Assembly: GCF_003990915.1 (NCBI RefSeq)
Contig: NZ_BHXQ01000005.1
Span: 124,001 to 188,000, forward strand
From: Chryseotalea sanaruensis
GTDB lineage: Bacteria; Bacteroidota; Bacteroidia; Cytophagales; Cyclobacteriaceae
Reading direction: 5' to 3'
Length of the DNA: 64,000 nucleotides
Below, piece after piece: positions 1-9,707 of this stretch. Position numbers and translations under genes: made by a program. How positions within the stretch are numbered: position 1 is the stretch's first letter; every line of letters begins with the position of its first letter. The notes under the pieces are model-generated. The model made no database searches. It saw nothing but the letters and a program-made list of their open reading frames with translations, and had not been told where the DNA came from.

Positions 1-2056
1 CCCAAACAGTTTTATAGATGTCTTTCAGGTTTTGAGGAATTTCAGGAATGCTCTGGATAGAACCGTTCGCACCAATTAATTTCTGGCGCATAGTTTCATT
101 CCAAAGACCTTGTTCGATCAAATCCTTCATCAAGTATTTATTCACCAGGATGAAATCACCAGAAAGCGTTCTGCGTGTGTACAGGTTTGAAGTGTACGGC
201 TCGAAGCACTCGTTATTACCAAGAATCTGTGAAGTAGAAGCAGTAGGCATAGGTGCTAATAACAAAGAGTTACGCACGCCATTTTGTTTTACTTCGCGCT
301 TCAGTGCATCCCAGTCCCAACGATTGCTCTTAGGTGTTACACCCCACATATCAAATTGGAAAATACCTTTTGATACGGGAGAACCTTTAAAGGTTTCGTA
401 AGCACCATCTTTCTTCGCCAATTCCATAGAAGCTTCCATGGCACCGAAGTAAATGGTCTCAAAAATATCTTCGTTCAAGCGTTTTGCTTCATCTGAATCG
501 AAAGGCATACGCAACATGATGAAAGCGTCAGCTAAACCTTGTACACCAATACCAATAGGACGGTGGCGCATGTTAGAATAGCGAGCTTCTTCTACAGGGT
601 AATAGTTAACATCAATTACCTTGTTCAGATTGCGTGTAATCACTTTCGTGATTTCGTATAAACGCTGGTGATCAAATACACCTTCTTCAGTTACAAACTT
701 CGGTAGTGCAATAGAAGCCAGGTTACATACAGCCACTTCATCAGGTGAAGTGTACTCCATGATTTCTGTACATAAGTTACTGCTCTTAATCGTACCTAAG
801 TTCTTCTGGTTAGATTTTTTGTTAGCAGCATCTTTATATAAGATGTACGGTGTTCCGGTTTCAATTTGTGATTCAAGAATCTCAAACCAAAGGTCTTGCG
901 CTTTTATTTGTCTGCGAGCTTTGCCTTCTTTCTCGTATTTCTCGTACAGTCTTTCAAATTCATCTCCGTAAACATCAGCCAGACCAGGTGCTTCATTAGG
1001 ATCGAAGAGAGACCACATTTCGTTGCTCTCCACGCGCTTCATGAAAAGATCTGAAATCCACATGGCATAGAACAAATCGCGTGCGCGCATCTCTTCTTTA
1101 CCGTGGTTTTTCTTTAAGTCAAGGAAATCGAAAATATCAGCATGCCATGGCTCAAGGTAAATAGCAAAGCTTCCTTTGCGCTTACCACCACCCTGATCAA
1201 CATAACGTGCAGTCATATCGAAATTGCGGAGCATAGGTACAATACCATTAGACGTTCCGCCAGTTCCTTTAATGTAAGAACCCTTCGCGCGAATGTTGTG
1301 TATGCTTAAACCGATACCACCTGCTGATTGCGAAATTTTTGCACACTGCTTTAAAGTATCATAAATACCATCAATGCTGTCATCCTTCATGGTTAACAAG
1401 AAACATGAAGAAAGCTGAGGCTTAGGCGTACCCGCGTTGAATAGGGTAGGCGTTGCGTGGGTAAACCACTTCTCAGACATCAGGTGGTAGGTTTCAATAG
1501 CGGCAGGAATATCTTCTCCATGAATACCTACAGCCACACGCATAATTAAATGTTGTGGACGTTCGATGGTTTTGCCATCGATCTTCATTAAGTAAGATTT
1601 CTCTAGTGTTTTAAAACCGAAGTAGTCGTAACCAAAATCGCGGTCGTAGATGATAGCCTCATCCAGTTCAGCAGCATTAGCTTGCACAATGCGCCACGTT
1701 TCTTTCGAAACTAAAGGAGCATTCTCACCAGTTTTAGGATCTACATAAGTGTAAAGTCTCTTCATTGTGTTAGAGAAAGACTTACTCGTGACTTTATGTA
1801 AATTCGAAACAGCGATACGAGCCGCAAGTTTTGCGAAATCCGGGTGCTTTGTCGTCAGGGTGGCGGCAATTTCAGCAGCGAGGTTATCCAATTCTTGGGT
1901 AGTAACACCATCGTACAGGCCATTGATTACTTTCATGGCCACTTCCACAGGATTTACATAGCGCTGATCTAAACCGTAGCAGAGCTTTTCTATGCGTGCT
2001 GTGATCTTGTCAAACTTTACGGACTCGCGGTGTCCGTCTCTTTTGATGACGAGCAT
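1..2056 (-). CDS. nrdA: Ribonucleoside-diphosphate reductase alpha subunit, class I (3' end outside window)
   Basis: Catalytic subunit that reduces ribonucleoside diphosphates to deoxyribonucleotides in the cytosol; works with the NrdB encoded just upstream. The first 685 codons are present and the frame is open to the window edge. Residues 1-90 form an ATP-cone (starts [18 protein letters not shown]), the allosteric activity site. C218 in QLSSCFLL matches the first redox cysteine. The active-site loop SSNLCTEI gives N427, C429 and E431, spaced as N437/C439/E441 of E. coli. The ATG at 2056 lies 53 bp after the nrdB stop, so nrdB-nrdA should be one operon. The C-terminal redox cysteines would lie beyond the edge. 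Confidence 0.96.
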   Translation of the reverse strand, partial: MLVIKRDGHRESVKFDKITARIEKLCYGLDQRYVNPVEVAMKVINGLYDGVTTQELDNLAAEIAATLTTKHPDFAKLAARIAVSNLHKVTSKSFSNTMKRLYTYVDPKTGENAPLVSKETWRIVQANAAELDEAIIYDRDFGYDYFGFKTLEKSYLMKIDGKTIERPQHLIMRVAVGIHGEDIPAAIETYHLMSEKWFTHATPTLFNAGTPKPQLSSCFLLTMKDDSIDGIYDTLKQCAKISQSAGGIGLSIHNIRAKGSYIKGTGGTSNGIVPMLRNFDMTARYVDQGGGKRKGSFAIYLEPWHADIFDFLDLKKNHGKEEMRARDLFYAMWISDLFMKRVESNEMWSLFDPNEAPGLADVYGDEFERLYEKYEKEGKARRQIKAQDLWFEILESQIETGTPYILYKDAANKKSNQKNLGTIKSSNLCTEIMEYTSPDEVAVCNLASIALPKFVTEEGVFDHQRLYEITKVITRNLNKVIDVNYYPVEEARYSNMRHRPIGIGVQGLADAFIMLRMPFDSDEAKRLNEDIFETIYFGAMEASMELAKKDGAYETFKGSPVSKGIFQFDMWGVTPKSNRWDWDALKREVKQNGVRNSLLLAPMPTASTSQILGNNECFEPYTSNLYTRRTLSGDFILVNKYLMKDLIEQGLWNETMRQKLIGANGSIQSIPEIPQNLKDIYKTVW

Positions 2057-2109
2057 GGTTGTTGTTGGGTTGTTAAAAGTTTAAAAAATGATTTAGGTGT
2101 TTGAAGATA

Positions 2110-3099
2110 TTAAAAATCTTCGTTCAACGAAAACTTAGGCGCACTTTCTTTATCGGCACTGTTCTTCACGCCCGCTTTTTGGTATTCGCCTACTCTTCTC
2201 TCGAAGAAGTTGGTTTTGCCACGAAGGGAAATCATATCCATGAAGTCGAATGGGTTAGTTGCGTTATAAATTTTCTTGCCGATTAGCTCAATTAACAAGC
2301 GATCAGCCACAAATTCAATGTATTCGCGCATTTGCTCGGCATTCATACCAATTAAGTTTACTGGTAGTGCGTCCGTTACAAATTCTTTTTCAATTTCAAC
2401 AGCATCTTTAATGATGTCGATCACTGTTTGCTCAGGTAACTTATTCACTACATGTTGCATGTATAAATGACAGGCAAAGTCACAGTGTAAACCTTCATCG
2501 CGGGAAATTAATTCATTTGAGAAAGCAAGTCCTGGCATTAAACCACGCTTCTTCAACCAGAAGATAGAGCAGAAAGAACCAGAGAAGAAAATACCTTCAA
2601 CAGCAGCAAAAGCGATTAAGCGCTCCTGGAAGCTACCCTTATCAATCCAACGTAAAGCCCATTCTGCTTTTTTCTTCACGCAGTCCATGGTTTCAATGCC
2701 ATTGAAAAGCTTGTCTTTTTCGCGTGGATCTTTAACGTAAGTGTCTATTAATAATGAATAAGTTTCAGAGTGAATGTTTTCGATAGCAATTTGAAAGCCG
2801 TAAAAAAACTTTGCTTCAGTATACTGTACTTCAGAAACAAAGTGCTCTGCTAAATTTTCGTTGACGATACCATCGCTGGCAGCAAAAAATGCCAACACGT
2901 GTGTTATAAAATGACGTTCGCCATCATTAAGGTTAGCCCAATCTTTTAAATCATGACTCAGGTCAATTTCTTCGGCCGTCCAGAAGCTGGCCTCTGCCTG
3001 TTTATAAAATTTCCAGATGTCGTGTTGTTGAATAGGGAAGAGAACGAAACGATCTTTGTTCTCTTTTAAGATGGGTTCTTCCCGCAATGCTTGACTCAT
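2110..3099 (-). CDS. nrdB: Ribonucleoside-diphosphate reductase beta subunit, class I
   Basis: Small subunit (329 aa) that carries the diiron-tyrosyl radical cofactor used by NrdA. The ferritin-like helices show the metal ligands expected for class Ia: D46 in [10 protein letters not shown]107 and H110 in IENIHSETY, and later E and H residues in EGIFF and [10 protein letters not shown]114, seven residues after E107, is in the radical tyrosine position, so this is a tyrosyl-radical enzyme and not a Phe-type class Ic. Length and motif wording resemble eukaryotic-type R2. It is the first gene of the nrdBA operon and has a long (about 780 bp) upstream region holding an inverted repeat and a perfect DnaA-box match. 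Confidence 0.96.
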   Translation of the reverse strand: MSQALREEPILKENKDRFVLFPIQQHDIWKFYKQAEASFWTAEEIDLSHDLKDWANLNDGERHFITHVLAFFAASDGIVNENLAEHFVSEVQYTEAKFFYGFQIAIENIHSETYSLLIDTYVKDPREKDKLFNGIETMDCVKKKAEWALRWIDKGSFQERLIAFAAVEGIFFSGSFCSIFWLKKRGLMPGLAFSNELISRDEGLHCDFACHLYMQHVVNKLPEQTVIDIIKDAVEIEKEFVTDALPVNLIGMNAEQMREYIEFVADRLLIELIGKKIYNATNPFDFMDMISLRGKTNFFERRVGEYQKAGVKNSADKESAPKFSLNEDF

Positions 3100-3151
3100 G
3101 GCTCTTAAAATGGGTTTTAGATTAAAAACTAAATATTAACATGCTTAACAG

Positions 3152-3168
3152 CCACAGGTTTACTGTGG
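3152..3168. promoter_or_regulatory. Inverted repeat upstream of nrdB
   Basis: CCACAG - 5 nt - CTGTGG, a perfect 6-bp inverted repeat 53-69 bp before the nrdB start. It has no T-run, so a terminator is unlikely. It does not resemble the NrdR box consensus. It could be a regulator site or an mRNA leader hairpin of the nrd operon; function is inferred only from position. Confidence 0.35.
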
Positions 3169-3876
3169 TGCAAGCAAATTTTTCCAATAAATTTTTTCTT
3201 GTTGACTAGTGAGGAAGCACTATCAGGGGAGAGGATGGTACTTCGAATAGCGTCAAGTCTGCAAAGATGAAAAACGAGCGGCTTTTAGACAACCGTTGCT
3301 TTAGCGCAAAAGTGTTGAAAATGATGTAAGGTCCAGGTACTTTTTGATAGATAAGTAGCTGTTAAATAATTGGTTATTGGCTATCAGTGCAGGGTTGTTT
3401 GAGGTACTTATCCACAATGAAAATTAACATTGATTTTTTTAAGTGTCTATTAATCAGATTTTTAATTTTTCATGAATTGAAAATACCTTAAAAATAAAGT
3501 GACATTTTATGTCGTAAATGTGTCAAACAACTTTCAAAGCGTAATGTGAGCTGCGTTACTGTAGATAAACGTGGCGACATCCCATGTTCAGTCAATTATT
3601 TACCCTAACCCAAATTGGCAAGGCAAAGGCCTCAATATTTCAATTATAATATGGCAAGTCGTGCGGTACTTCCTGGCATTACAATCCAATGAACTGTTAC
3701 TATTCATATGTATAAGTAGCTTTATCATAACAGGTTAACAATCTAAAGTCTACAGTTTTTGAATGGCTTATTGATAAAAAAGCACACTCAATTGGCTTAA
3801 AACATTGTTTTTTGACATGGAAATGGCCTTTTTATAATATTCTAAACTCTATACTCCCCATTTTCAATTCTTTTCC
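3169..3876. other. Long AT-rich divergent intergenic region between nrdB and rplU
   Basis: About 700 bp with no convincing gene on either strand. It holds one perfect DnaA-box match (TTATCCACA, 3408-3416). A broken inverted repeat spans roughly 3500-3527 (TGACATTT and AAATGTGTCA). The part from 3420 to 3530 is strongly AT-rich. It must contain the nrd promoter, but no exact TAnnTTTG element was seen facing nrdB. No tRNA or other structured RNA was recognised. Confidence 0.4.
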
Positions 3877-3884
3877 TACCTTTG
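3877..3884 (+). promoter_or_regulatory. Bacteroidota-type -7 element of the rplU-rpmA promoter
   Basis: TACCTTTG matches the TAnnTTTG -7 consensus of Bacteroidota sigma-ABfr promoters. It lies 22 bp before the rplU ATG and predicts a very short leader. The following bases GCAGTCC are also found after the -7 element of rplS. No clear -33 TTG was seen. Confidence 0.65.
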
Positions 3885-3905
3885 CAGTCCAATTTTTGGA
3901 AAAAT

Positions 3906-4214
3906 ATGTACGCAATTGTAGACATCGCAGGAAAGCAGTTTAAGGTGGCTAAAGACCAGTTCATCTATGCACCCAAGATGGAAGGCGAAGCCGGAGCTAA
4001 TGTTAGCTTCGACAAAGTTCTTCTTATCGATAACGGAGGCAAGATTGAAGTTGGCGCCCCAACTGTGAACGGAGCTAAGGTTTCTGGGAGAATCCTTGAG
4101 CACGTGAAAGGTGATAAAGTTATCGTCTTTAAAAAGAAGAGAAGAAAAGGGTATACGCTGAAGAACGGTCACCGTCAGCAATACACTAAAGTTCAAATCG
4201 AGAGCATCGGCTAA
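3906..4214 (+). CDS. rplU: 50S ribosomal protein L21
   Basis: Primary 23S rRNA-binding protein of the large subunit, 102 aa from the ATG at 3906. The N-terminus MYAIVDIAGKQFKV and the C-terminal basic stretch KKKRRKGYTLKNGHRQQYT are classic L21. An in-frame TTG at 3882 would add eight residues but falls inside the promoter -7 element, so the ATG is the start. It is followed 57 bp later by rpmA (L27), the usual bacterial pairing, and both share the promoter at 3877. Confidence 0.97.
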   Translation: MYAIVDIAGKQFKVAKDQFIYAPKMEGEAGANVSFDKVLLIDNGGKIEVGAPTVNGAKVSGRILEHVKGDKVIVFKKKRRKGYTLKNGHRQQYTKVQIESIG

Positions 4215-4219
4215 GCCTA

Positions 4220-4257
4220 ACCCTCTCCGAGGGATTTGAAATTTGAAATTTGAAATT
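4220..4257. repeat. Small hairpin plus 7-bp tandem repeat in the rplU-rpmA spacer
   Basis: CCCTC-TCC-GAGGG (4220-4232) is followed at once by three and a half copies of ATTTGAA (4233-4257). The hairpin looks like a shortened form of the CCTCTCC/GGAGAGG palindrome at 52349-52367. Similar A/T heptads occur near 53260, 56310 and 57495, also in spacers between co-directional genes. Confidence 0.5.
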
Positions 4258-4271
4258 TAGAATTAAAAGAT

Positions 4272-4535
4272 ATGGCACACAAAAAAGGTGAAGGTAAAGT
4301 AAAGAACGGCCGCGAATCGGAAAGCAAACGCTTAGGTATTAAAGTGTTTGGCGGTCAGGGTGTAATTGCTGGCAACATCATCGTTCGCCAACGCGGCACT
4401 AAACACCACCCTGGTAAAAATGTAGGTATGGGTAAAGACCATACATTGTTTGCACTTACCAATGGTGTAGTTGTATTTAAGAAAGGCAGAGAGAATAAGT
4501 CAACTGTAATAGTTGAACCTGCTGCACAAGCTTAA
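4272..4535 (+). CDS. rpmA: 50S ribosomal protein L27
   Basis: Large-subunit protein whose N-terminal tail reaches toward the peptidyl transferase centre; 87 aa, normal length. The N-terminus [16 protein letters not shown] and the core [20 protein letters not shown] are diagnostic. It begins directly with MAHKKG, so it lacks the cleavable N-terminal extension seen in Firmicutes L27. Second gene of the rplU-rpmA operon, which ends at the strong hairpin terminator at 4561. Confidence 0.97.
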   Translation: MAHKKGEGKVKNGRESESKRLGIKVFGGQGVIAGNIIVRQRGTKHHPGKNVGMGKDHTLFALTNGVVVFKKGRENKSTVIVEPAAQA

Positions 4536-4560
4536 ATTAAACAAAAGATCATTTTAGTTA

Positions 4561-4594
4561 GCCAATCCTGAAAAGGGTTGGCTTTTCTTTTATG
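4561..4594 (+). terminator. Intrinsic terminator after rpmA
   Basis: AGCCAATCC / GGGTTGGCT stem (one G-U pair) with loop TGAAAA, followed by TTTTCTTTT. It starts 25 bp after the rpmA stop. The same stem and loop recur at 11443 after an unrelated operon. Confidence 0.9.
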
Positions 4595-4960
4595 GGTGAG
4601 TCTGTATTGATTTCATCTAACAGATAACATCTCGACATAGCAGAAAACCCTCATTCCAGAGGGATCCAACCGATTAAGCCTCACCGAGTAATTATGCGCA
4701 CCACTACAGTTTTGGCTACTCGAGTCAGGTAACTTTGCGGTAATCTATTGCATTTTGTAGAGTTCATCATTTGAAAGGGTCAGATTGGGTTACATGTAGA
4801 ATAGACTATAATGACAAGATTATTGGGCTTATTGCACTTTTAGGCTAATAAAAAACCCTTCGATTCACCAAATTCGGTATTTTATTTCATTGATCTATAC
4901 AGAATATTACGTGAGCTTTTTATATTGCTAGATATTTAACCTAAACCTAAACCTTAACCT
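4595..4960 (+). promoter_or_regulatory. Leader and promoter region of SusC1
   Basis: About 365 bp without a gene. TAACTTTG at 4730-4737 fits the TAnnTTTG -7 consensus, with a TTG at 4712-4714, but the spacing is shorter than usual and the implied leader would be about 215 nt. Just before the start codon lies a CTAAAC-rich stretch (about 4938-4960, copies of AACCTAA) in the place where a ribosome-binding site would be; it is shared with SusC3 and in part with SusC2. No sigma/anti-sigma pair precedes the gene. Confidence 0.35.
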
Positions 4961-7900
4961 ATGAAGAAGTTTCTACTACTATGTAGTGTGGCAGTCTTTG
5001 CGTTTTCCAGCGCATGGGCTCAAGAACGAACCGTGTCAGGACGGGTAACCTCCACCGAGGATGGCTCTCCCTTACCGGGTGTAAACGTTGTTATAAAAGG
5101 AACAACATCAGGAACCGTTACAGACATTGACGGTAATTACAGACTCAGTGTTGCAAATGCTGGGGGTGAACTAATCTTCTCCTTTATTGGACTCCAAACG
5201 CGTGAAGTTCCGATAGGCGACAGATCTACAGTAGATGTTTCATTAGCATTAGATGTAACACAACTTGGAGAAATCGTAGTAACTGCAGGGGGTATTGAGG
5301 CAAGAAGAAAGGAAATGGGCTACAATGCCACCTCTATCAGAACCTCTCTTTTAAATCAGGCAAAACCAATAAACGTTGCGGCTGGTTTAACAGGTAAGGT
5401 TGCGGGTCTTCAAATTAACACTGTGTCAAGTGGTGTTAACCCAAATGTAAGAGTGGTGCTTCGTGGTAACCGCTCAATTACTGGAAATAATGAAGCGCTC
5501 GTTGTTGTTGACAATGTAATTGTACCAAACGACATTCTATCTAATTTAAATCCTCAGGACATAGAAGAAATTACTGTACTTAATGGTTCTAATGCAGCAG
5601 CTCTTTATGGATCTCAAGCATCAAATGGTGCGTTAATTGTTACCACCAAAAAGGGAACAAAAGGATCTACTTCAGTAACTGTTTCGCACACATTAAACTT
5701 AGAGAAGGTTAGCTTTTTCCCTCAATTACAAAAGAGTTTTGGCTCGGGTACAAACCCTGGATATCCAACTGTTTATGTTCCTTATGAAAACCAGCAGTAT
5801 GGTCCAAGATTTGATGGAACCGTTAGACCAATCGGAAGACCACTTCAAGATGGTTCTATCCAAAATATTCCCTACTCTGCAACAGATGATAAGGAGAAGT
5901 TCTGGGAAACAGGTGTAACTAACCAATCTGATATTTCAATTCAGGGTGGTGATGACAAATCAACCACATTCTTCTCAGTACAATACTTAAAGAATACTGG
6001 CACAACACTGAAAGATGAGTATAAGAGAGCATCTTTTCGTTTAAATGGAACAAGAGATTTTGGTAACAAAGTATCTGTAGCATACAATACAAATTACGTT
6101 CAAAATGTTTATGATGTAACAACCCAAACCGGCTCTATTTATGAGCAGGTTTTAAATACTCCAGCGCAAATCCCATTGACGAAGTATAAGGATTGGCAAA
6201 ACGACCCTTTCGCAAATCCAAATGGATATTTCAATGAATACTATGATAATCCTTATTGGACAATAGATGCCTTCAGAAGAGATAGAAGAGACAACTATTT
6301 TGTGGGTAACGCAGAATTGAAGTGGAAGGTAGCTGATTGGTTTAATCTATTAGGAAGAGTGGGTGTATCATCTCGCGCGAACATTGTAAAGGACAAGAAC
6401 GCACAGTTTACCTTGACTGATTATACAAAGTCCGTATCATCTTCTAAAACTGATGTTGCTGGAGGGGTTGGAGACGCTAGTTTGAACACTACACAAATTA
6501 CGGCAGACTTTTTTGCTCAGTTTAACAAGGATGTTGGCAGCGATTTCAATATTGGAGCCTTAGTTGGTAATTCACTTCGTAGAAACTTATCAAAATCGAT
6601 TAGTTCTACCGGAAATGGAATTGTTATCCCTGGCCTTTATAACATTAGCAACAGAGTGGGTGAACCCTCAGTAGGTGAAGGAAACTATGAAGCAAGCCAG
6701 GTTGGTTTGTTCGGACAATTAAAATTCGGTTATAAAGACTATTTGTTTCTTGAATTAACTGGCCGTAACGACTGGGTATCAATTTTGAGCCCTGAAAACC
6801 GCTCATTCTTTTACCCTGCAGCATCAGCTTCATTTATAGCTTCAGAAGCATTCGAAGCTTTAACATTCGGTGGTTTTGTAAGTACATTAAAATTAAGAGG
6901 TGGTTGGTTTCAGGTAGGTCAGGTTAACTTAGGTAATTCCCAGACTTTTGGCGCTTACGAACTGGATGCTACTTTTTCACCTTCATCAGGATTCCCTTAC
7001 GGAAGCTTGTCTGGATTTACACCTAACAATAGATTAGTAGCAAGCAACCTTAATCCTGAAATAACTACAGGGGTAGAATTTGGAACTGATTTTAAAATTT
7101 GGTCAGATAAAATTTCTGGTGCTCTAACGGTTTACAAGTCGAACACAGTTGATCAGACAATCCCAACTAACGTTTCATCTACAACTGGTTTTACAACTTT
7201 ACTACAAAATACAGGTGAGGTTGAAAACAGAGGACTTGAAACTACTCTTTCCTGGTCTGTTTTAAATTCTGATTCTGACTTTGAATTAGTATTTGGTGGT
7301 AACTATACATACAATGAAGGAAAGGTTCTTTCAATTAGTGGAGATTTAAAGAATCTTCAGCTTTCTACCGGGGGTCAGGCACAAGTGTATGCAGTGGAAG
7401 GTCAACCATTTCCAATTCTCCTAGGGAATACCTACGTTAGAGATCCTCAAGGAAGAATTGTAGTAGACAGAATCACTGGCTATCCTTCTCAGGCTACTGA
7501 GCAAAAACAGTTTGGTAATACAGTTCCTAAACATCGTTTGGGTTTAACAGGTGAATTAGGATGGAAAGGATTCAGATTGTCGGTACTGATGGAATACAGG
7601 GCGGCATACTCAATTCTATACAATGCAGGAAGTACGTTTGATTTCTCAGGAGCTGCGATTACCACAGCTACATATAACAGAGAAAGATTTGTTATGCCTA
7701 ACTCTTCTTATGAAGATCCAGAAAACCCGGGCACGTACCTTCCAAATAACAACATAACTGTTGCTGATGGTGGTTCTGGATTCTGGACAGATGGTTCCAG
7801 ACGTTTAAATATTGCTGATAACTATATCATCTCAGGTGACTATTGGAAATTAAGAGAACTTGCTATTAGCTATCAGTTACCAACAAGTCTCTTGAGCAAA

Positions 7901-8086
7901 ACGAAATTTATCAAGTCGGCTTCTATTACTTTCCAAGGGCGTAACTTGTTTATTTTTACACCTAAATCTAACGTGTATACCGATCCTGATTTCAACTTCT
8001 CGGATACTAACGCTATTGGAATTGTTAGCTTATCAGCTACCCCTCCAACAAGATTTTTTGGAACTTCAATTTCTTTAACTTTCTAA
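4961..8086 (+). CDS. SusC/RagA-family TonB-linked outer membrane transporter 1
   Basis: TonB-dependent barrel that imports a ligand held by its SusD partner; 1041 aa. Order of parts: signal peptide ending AWAQ (about 1-20), carboxypeptidase-D-regulatory-like domain (about 23-107, VSGRVTSTEDGSPLPGVNVVIKG is its core start), plug domain with LRGNRSITG and VVVDNVIVP (about 115-235), then the 22-strand barrel ending in ISLTF with the aromatic last residue typical of outer-membrane barrels. The SusD1 gene follows after 12 bp. The first 107 residues are nearly the same as in SusC2 and SusC3, while the rest has diverged. Substrate unknown: no degradative enzyme is nearby. Confidence 0.93.
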   Translation: MKKFLLLCSVAVFAFSSAWAQERTVSGRVTSTEDGSPLPGVNVVIKGTTSGTVTDIDGNYRLSVANAGGELIFSFIGLQTREVPIGDRSTVDVSLALDVTQLGEIVVTAGGIEARRKEMGYNATSIRTSLLNQAKPINVAAGLTGKVAGLQINTVSSGVNPNVRVVLRGNRSITGNNEALVVVDNVIVPNDILSNLNPQDIEEITVLNGSNAAALYGSQASNGALIVTTKKGTKGSTSVTVSHTLNLEKVSFFPQLQKSFGSGTNPGYPTVYVPYENQQYGPRFDGTVRPIGRPLQDGSIQNIPYSATDDKEKFWETGVTNQSDISIQGGDDKSTTFFSVQYLKNTGTTLKDEYKRASFRLNGTRDFGNKVSVAYNTNYVQNVYDVTTQTGSIYEQVLNTPAQIPLTKYKDWQNDPFANPNGYFNEYYDNPYWTIDAFRRDRRDNYFVGNAELKWKVADWFNLLGRVGVSSRANIVKDKNAQFTLTDYTKSVSSSKTDVAGGVGDASLNTTQITADFFAQFNKDVGSDFNIGALVGNSLRRNLSKSISSTGNGIVIPGLYNISNRVGEPSVGEGNYEASQVGLFGQLKFGYKDYLFLELTGRNDWVSILSPENRSFFYPAASASFIASEAFEALTFGGFVSTLKLRGGWFQVGQVNLGNSQTFGAYELDATFSPSSGFPYGSLSGFTPNNRLVASNLNPEITTGVEFGTDFKIWSDKISGALTVYKSNTVDQTIPTNVSSTTGFTTLLQNTGEVENRGLETTLSWSVLNSDSDFELVFGGNYTYNEGKVLSISGDLKNLQLSTGGQAQVYAVEGQPFPILLGNTYVRDPQGRIVVDRITGYPSQATEQKQFGNTVPKHRLGLTGELGWKGFRLSVLMEYRAAYSILYNAGSTFDFSGAAITTATYNRERFVMPNSSYEDPENPGTYLPNNNITVADGGSGFWTDGSRRLNIADNYIISGDYWKLRELAISYQLPTSLLSKTKFIKSASITFQGRNLFIFTPKSNVYTDPDFNFSDTNAIGIVSLSATPPTRFFGTSISLTF

Positions 8087-8098
8087 AAGACTTTCAAG

Positions 8099-9679
8099 AT
8101 GGTCAAGAAAAGAATATTAATATTTTTAGCCATAATGATGGCAACAGTTGTTTCCTGTGATGATTTCCTAGGGGACAATGTAAATCCGAACGCAGCCACT
8201 AAGCTGACACCGCAATTGGTGCTACCGAATGCTTTAACCGTTTCAGCAGATTTGGTTCGCCAATGGAATGATGACGGTTCATGGATAGCTGGCTACATTG
8301 TTAATGCTGGCGGTTTTGCTGGCTTTGGATCGGACGTGACTTATAATTATGCCACAACTGATCATAATGGTTTATGGAGCAATACGTATGATGGACTGTA
8401 TAATTATCAGTATATCCTAGATCAGACAGAGGGCGATGAGGCATTAGCCTATTTTAATGCGGCTGCACGTGTTATGAAATCTTATCATTTTCAACACTTA
8501 ATTGATTTTTATAATGATGTTCCTTACACAAATGCACTTAAAGGATCCGCAAATGTGGCGCCTGATTATGAGAATGCAGCAACGGTATATCAGCAACTGG
8601 TAACTGAATTGAATACAGCTCTCACTGTTTTCGAAACTGCAACTTTAGCTCTTCCTATGGGTAGCGCTGATGTCCTTTTTGGTGGAGACATTTCAAGATG
8701 GGCTGAATTCGCTAATACCATTAAACTTCGTTTGTTAATAAGAATGAGCGAAGTAGCTTCTGTTAGTAGTTTTGTGTCTTCCGAATTTGCAAATTTTGAC
8801 TTGAGCGTTGGTGTTTTATCAAACGATGCTTTGGTAAACCCCGGTTATTTAACAACCTCTGGAAAGCAAAACCCAATGTGGAATACTTACCATAGTGATG
8901 CTGCAGGTGTACAAGCAGGGGCGGGCAGATCCAGAATACCAAGTGCTTACGTTTTTGCTTTTTACAATGGCACAAAATTATCTGATACATACAGAGGTTC
9001 GCGCACTTACAAAAACTTCCCGACAACACCACGTGGTGTATTAGGCGACCAAACATCTGATCAGCCTTTTGCTATTACGAATTTTATTGCATGGTATGTA
9101 GGTACTGGTGTTGCAGCTGCGGCTGAAAATACCGTTGGTTTGTTTAAAGGCAGAACAGCAGGTATGCCAATGATGCTAAGAGCCGAAGCACAATTTTTAT
9201 TAGCGGAAGCACAATTAAGAGGTTTATTGGCAGGAACAGCTGCTACTACTTTCAGAGCTGGACTTGATGCTTCCTTTACTTATTTGTACAAGAATATTTC
9301 GGGTACAGTAGTAGGTAATCCGGTTAACGATGTTACAGCTTACATCAGCGACAATTCAGGAAATTACTTAGTTGATTTTGCAGCTGCAACAAGTGATGAA
9401 GAAAGACTTGAAGCTATCATTACACAAAAGTATATAGCACTTAATTTTGTACACGGTCACGAAGCATGGAGTGAGTTCAGAAGAACAACCTATCCAGCCA
9501 TTGTAAACGGTTCATCTGATCCTGTAGAAACATTTGCTTCTATTGTTTCGACATCAAGCAGACCAGATAGACTTCCGGTTAGAGTTTTGTACCCGGCAAC
9601 TGAGTATCAGCTAAACCCGTCAACTATTCCTGCTGATATAAACCAGTTTAACTCCAGGGTCTTTTGGCAAGCACAATAA
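8099..9679 (+). CDS. SusD/RagB-like surface lipoprotein 1 (SusD-like_2 type)
   Basis: Predicted ligand-binding lid for SusC1, anchored in the outer leaflet as a lipoprotein (526 aa). The signal peptide ends in a lipobox with the lipidated Cys at residue 20 (MATVVSCDDF). The DD-FLG-NVNPNAAT start and the all-helical TPR-like body, with the late segment HGHEAWSEFRRTTYP, fit the nutrient-binding SusD-like_2 subgroup more than classic SusD. Translationally close to SusC1 (12 bp gap) and followed by two further lipoprotein genes, so it is in a four-gene operon ending at 11421. Confidence 0.9.
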   Translation: MVKKRILIFLAIMMATVVSCDDFLGDNVNPNAATKLTPQLVLPNALTVSADLVRQWNDDGSWIAGYIVNAGGFAGFGSDVTYNYATTDHNGLWSNTYDGLYNYQYILDQTEGDEALAYFNAAARVMKSYHFQHLIDFYNDVPYTNALKGSANVAPDYENAATVYQQLVTELNTALTVFETATLALPMGSADVLFGGDISRWAEFANTIKLRLLIRMSEVASVSSFVSSEFANFDLSVGVLSNDALVNPGYLTTSGKQNPMWNTYHSDAAGVQAGAGRSRIPSAYVFAFYNGTKLSDTYRGSRTYKNFPTTPRGVLGDQTSDQPFAITNFIAWYVGTGVAAAAENTVGLFKGRTAGMPMMLRAEAQFLLAEAQLRGLLAGTAATTFRAGLDASFTYLYKNISGTVVGNPVNDVTAYISDNSGNYLVDFAAATSDEERLEAIITQKYIALNFVHGHEAWSEFRRTTYPAIVNGSSDPVETFASIVSTSSRPDRLPVRVLYPATEYQLNPSTIPADINQFNSRVFWQAQ

Positions 9680-9707
9680 TCTCTTCTAGCATTAAATAAT
9701 CTTGATT

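Noticed and set aside
48-401. 117-codon open frame on the plus strand over nrdA
   Set aside because: Antisense to well-conserved nrdA codons; no protein-like pattern.
3408-3416. DnaA box as sign of a replication origin
   Set aside because: Only one box; no cluster, no dnaA/dnaN genes nearby.
3876-4196. 106-codon open frame on the minus strand over rplU
   Set aside because: Antisense shadow of the L21 gene.
4233-4257. Tandem ATTTGAA units as a CRISPR-like array
   Set aside because: Units are 7 bp with no spacers and no cas genes in the window.
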